A stretch of DNA of 64,000 bases from Chaetorhynchus papuensis. Its lineage: Eukaryota; Chordata; Aves; Passeriformes; Rhipiduridae. The first letter of the stretch is position 1. The number at the start of each line of letters is the position of its first letter. A program made the translations under genes and the position numbers. Where the stretch lies: the NCBI GenBank assembly GCA_013396525.1, contig VWYX01000206.1, forward strand, positions 47,424-111,423. Direction: 5' to 3'. Positions 60,444-64,000 of the stretch are shown here, piece after piece. The notes beneath the pieces are model-generated. The model had not been told where the DNA came from. It made no database searches and worked only from the letters and a program-made list of their open reading frames with translations.

Positions 60444-60545
60444 TCACAGAATCATTAGGGTTGGAAAATTCCTCTAAGACCATCCAGTCCAACCCTTAAC
60501 CCAGCACTGCCAGGTCCACACCACTGAACCATGTCCCACATCCAC
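60444..60545 (-). mobile_element. CR1 LINE 3'-end fragment, PLCG1 intron 1
   Basis: The + strand reads CACAGAATCATTAGGGTTGG, AAAATTCCTCTAAGACCATC, CAGTCCAACCCTTAACCCAG and on to ACCATGTCCCACATCCACAC. This is the reverse complement of an avian CR1 tail, so the element lies in the same direction as PLCG1. The right boundary is uncertain; sequence after about 60545 no longer looks like CR1. Confidence 0.85.
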
Positions 60546-63500
60546 ACAGGCTCCTCCCCAGCCAGCATCCCCCTGGTCCAACCTCCCTGCTGTCAGGAGA
60601 TGCTGAAGCACACAGAGGCCTTCGTCCTTAAGTGCCAAAAGTTCCTTGCAGAGGCTAGTCAGACCCTGCTTGCTTCGGTAAGTAACTTGAAATAAAGGGT
60701 GGCACATCCCCTCTGGGCAGGGCAGCGTGGCAGGGTGAGGGAACTCAGAATGACAGCACCACGCTGTTGAGGCACCAAAGGCACAGAGGACAGGGGTTGC
60801 CTGGACCTCTCTCCAGCACTGGGGTGACCTTTGGCCTGCTCAGGCTCTGCTCCCCTCTAAGCTCCACATCAGCGTGCACAGAAAGCCAGGCACCACCCAA
60901 ACATTGTTTTTAAGGCAAAGAACTGGTTGCCTGTTGCAACCGCCCGGAGTTCAGCAGAGATCAGAAGTGCTGACAAGAGCAGCCCCCGCAGATCCTGGGG
61001 CAGCAGCGGCTCCGTGACACCTCTGACAGCGATGGCAAAGCTCTGAGATCAGCAGCACCACACCAAGGAATGATGGCAGTGGCTGTGCCCAGAGCCCTCT
61101 CCTCCTGGCACACCGCAGCTCCAGCCCCCGTGCTCGAGGCCACCTGCAGATGAGCCAGCTGACCCCGTGTCCCTTCATGCACTGCCCACCATGCAGCAGG
61201 AGCTTCCCAAGCTGCAGCCACGGGGGTCGTGCTCTTCCCAACACTGTCAGCCATGGAGCCAGGTCCCCCATCTTTGCCCACCCCTCCCTGGGACAAATAC
61301 ACATCTCCCTTCTGCACAGCCCACCAGGAGCAGAGAAAGGAGCACAGATCATCTGTACTTGGCGTCCATGGAGACAAACCTCTCCAAGACATAGCCAACC
61401 ACACAGGCATGCCCTGAGCCCAAAACCTCCATACATGATATACTGGGGATATTCACCTGTTCTGAAATGGATAAAACCCCAGAATCATTCCTACTTAGAC
61501 AATTAACTCATATCCAGGGTGGTCTAAAGCTCCCTGGTGGCCTCCAGCTCTCAAGAAACACAGGAACATCCATTACTGACCCATGAACACAGCAATGTTT
61601 GACCTGTAGGGCCCCAGACATTGTTTGGTGGGGATGCTGCTCCATGGGAAGGAACATCTCACCTCCTGGCTCCTCTCATAGTGCAAGCTGAGGCTAAACC
61701 AGTACCACCAATAAAAGCAAAACCCAATCTTCATCCCAGTCCCAGCCCACTGCTCCCGACGCTGGCATGGCTTGTGTTCATGGGGAGAACTGGACCAGTC
61801 ACTGCTCACGGCTGGAACCACCCTGCCCTGAAAGTGATGAGCTCAACTCCAGATTACTTCCCTCTCTGGTTCCCACCATGGCCATGTCAGTGTTGGCCTC
61901 GAGGGGATGAGCCAGGAGGGGGATACATTGGTGTATTTGCCAGGAGCTGTCACACACCTGGCTTTTCCCAGGCATCCTCTTTCTGCCCAGAAAGCACATC
62001 CAGATAAAAACAGGGAAGCTGGCCAAGAACCTAGTACTGCTGGCCATCGATCCCATGGCTTTGCCTCGCCTGCCTAGAAACCCAGTCACTATTTGTGTAC
62101 ACAGGCTGATATTTCCACCTGGAGCTCCCACGGTTCTGTCCAGGAAGTGTTAAAGCAAAGCTCTGCTCCTCAGCCCTGCGAGCTCGGGGTGCTGGGGGAC
62201 ACCAGAGGAGGGGACTGAGGACAGGGAGAGATGCTCAGGTGAGAGAGGAGGCCACAGGGAAAGCATCTGGCATCAGAGAGATGGGGCTGAAGATACAGCA
62301 GCTCTTCAGTCTGATGTCCTCTGTGCCCAGTGAAGCCCACCTGGTCCCTTGGGAGGGTCATATTTGAGTGTTGGGAGGCACCTGGGGAGCCCAGAGCCCA
62401 AGCCCACCAGCCAGACAACTCGCCTGTGGCACAGTAGAGAAGCCCCAAGGAATTTTCCACTGTGACGTTAAAAGAAACACGATCATCTCGGTCCCTGGGA
62501 CACTCTCTCTGCTTTCACTGGTCTGCTCTTGGATGTCTGCACAGCACAAGAATTCCTTGCAGCCCTGGCTTTAGCATCATTACACCCACAGTTCTGGTAC
62601 AGAAGCTGAAGTTCTCTGGATTTCCCCCAAATTAAGGTCCCAGGTTACAGGGACACACCTAGGTCTGTCCCCAGGAACAATCACCCGTGCAGACACCACT
62701 GGGGACCTCTGTCCCACCACGGGCACACATGGTCTGTAGGCTCTGCCCAAGACCAGAATCCCCCCAGCAAAACCAGTGTTTGCTGTGCCTTAGTTTAAGA
62801 ACAACTTAAGCCCAGGGTCAATAGAGAGCTGCTCTCTCCTCCCTCTCACACTGCCTCATCACTCCCAGAGGCCATTCTGGGAAAGAGAGGGGGGAGCTTC
62901 ACATCCTCATGATACTAAAGGAGCCCAAGGCTCCCTCCAGATCTGCCTGGAGACACCACAGGGCAGCAGGTAGAGGACTCCAAGGGTCTTAGAGCAAACC
63001 AAAGCCCCATTTTGTGGCATTTTGTGGGCCTGCCACAGAGATGTGGCCACCATCTCCATGCCCTTTCGTCATGTGAGCCCCTGGTCCGAACAACATCCCA
63101 CCGTTCCACCCTGGGCCAGCAGCACTTGCCAGGAGAGACGACCTCCCCTCCCTGGCCTTGCTGGGCCTCAGCACGGGGAAGGCCAGTGCCACGGCCAGCA
63201 CCAGCTCTCTCACCACCTGGCCTTCCTGCACATCCCCTTTTCCTCACGTCCAGCACAGGACAGAGACCCTGTCCTCCTGCTGGTGCACACAGGGGCAGGA
63301 AAGATAATTTATGAGAACCTGAGAAACCAACACCGAGGATAAAAGCGCAGGGCATGTCAGATCTTACCCCCTTCCCACCCATCTTTGTGGTTTGATACTC
63401 AGGTTTCTTACACATCCTTTCCTCTGTCCTCCTCGTCCCCATCCAGCACAGGAACCGCACTCACCTGACCCTTTGCCATCACCCTCTGGCTGATGTGCAG

Positions 63501-63589
63501 AGGGCAACGGGGAAGAGGACGGAACTACAGTACAGTATTTTGGGTTGGTTTTCCTACTTTTTGCCTTTTCCGTTTGGTCTCATCTGTTG

Positions 63590-64000
63590 CTCCGACGTGC
63601 ACCCGCGGAAGGGCTCACACTAATCCTGCCTCCTTCTGAGGCTCCCCACGGCCCTTGGGTGCTGCTCGCCAAGGCACCACCCGGGAAAACACCTCGTTTA
63701 TCCCGGGGGAAGTTTGGTGCCGAACAGGGATGCGGAAAGTTGGGAGGCGGCGCTGGGCGGGAGCAGCGGCGGTGCCGGCCCGCGCATCCCCCGCGCATCC
63801 CCCGTGCACAGGGTGGTCGGGGCCGGCCCCGCGCTGGGACCCGGACCCCCCTCCGCCCCCCCAGGCTGCCCGCGGGGAAATGCCGGCCACGGACAGCTTG
63901 GGGGTTCATTATTTTTCATTTTTTCCCTTTCTTCCTCGCCACCCAGCCCCCGGCGCTCCGCGAACGGCGGCTCCCGGGAGGGCTCCGGCCCCGCACCCCC
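63590..64000. promoter_or_regulatory. CpG-rich edge, probable start of the PLCG1 promoter/exon 1 island
   Basis: The last 400 bases are strongly GC- and CpG-rich, with a short tandem CCGCGCATCCC repeat at 63780-63802. This is what is expected just inside intron 1 beside a CpG-island promoter. The coding part of exon 1 is not seen, so the promoter itself should lie just beyond the window. One T-rich break (63908-63945) interrupts the island. Confidence 0.5.

Larger units (their letters stand above)
46412..64000 (-). other. PLCG1: PLCG1 intron 1 (partial, at least 17.6 kb)
   Basis: No sequence matching the expected exon 1 product (N-terminal PH start with FYSKKSQRPERK-like residues) is found up to 64000, so this is taken as first intron, consistent with a long intron 1 in mammals. 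It contains two CR1 fragments, a CpG-rich island near 50040-50480, an AT-rich block at 59220-59930 with a T27 run, A-rich runs (46831-46865, 49199-49228) and the CpG-rich right edge. Chance frames of 100-230 codons lack domains. Confidence 0.75.

Noticed and set aside
60546..60720. Extension of the CR1 copy to about 60720
   Set aside because: Sequence after about 60545 does not resemble the CR1 tail I know; the boundary is left conservative.
63580..63909. Arg/Pro/Gly-rich 109-codon frame near the right edge as PLCG1 exon 1
   Set aside because: It shows none of the expected N-terminal PH residues; such frames are common in CpG-rich sequence.
1..64000. CRISPR arrays, prophage, operons, toxin or viral genes, or a novel defence-type system
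   Set aside because: Nothing of the kind is present; this is an ordinary two-gene vertebrate locus with spliced genes and CR1 remnants.

Overview
This is a window of vertebrate nuclear DNA, most likely from a bird. It holds two protein-coding genes with GT-AG introns, long non-coding stretches, and 3'-end fragments of CR1 LINEs, the typical avian retrotransposon. I see no Alu-type SINEs, prokaryotic operons, CRISPR arrays, viral genes or rRNA/tRNA genes. The species cannot be fixed from the sequence alone.

Layout. Positions 1-12268 are intron upstream of the main coding exon of ZHX3 (+ strand). That exon (12269-15186) carries about 160 bases of 5' UTR with short upstream ORFs and all but the last three codons. 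After a 1.3 kb intron, a last exon (from 16486) supplies the final codons and a 5.6 kb 3' UTR ending at a poly(A) signal at 22096-22101. About 430 bases further on is the 3' end of PLCG1 on the - strand (poly(A) signal 22558-22563). I could place 31 PLCG1 coding exons, counterparts of mammalian exons 2-32, between 23105 and 46411. All have splice sites in consistent phase. Exon 1 (about the first 72 residues and the promoter) is not found; it probably lies beyond 64000, where a CpG-rich block begins. Positions 46412-64000 are therefore intron 1.

The two genes are tail to tail, the same order as the mammalian PLCG1/ZHX3 locus (human chromosome 20q). They have no known joint pathway. ZHX3 is a nuclear zinc-finger/homeobox transcriptional repressor. 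PLCG1 is a cytoplasmic, receptor-coupled phospholipase C that hydrolyses PIP2 to IP3 and diacylglycerol. Their link here is positional: closely opposed 3' ends.

The reconstructed PLCG1 follows the human register exactly at every landmark I could check (H335, E365/D367, H380, E414, R586, R694, Y771, Y783, Y1253). The one exception is exon 7, a 23-base micro-exon predicted to be four residues shorter than in mammals. I see no undescribed system. The items worth a second look are the micro-exon, several tandem splice acceptors, the ZHX3 stop codon split off by an intron, upstream ORFs, an internal A tract in the PLCG1 3' UTR, a 3' UTR hairpin, and CpG-rich or AT-rich islands in intron 1.
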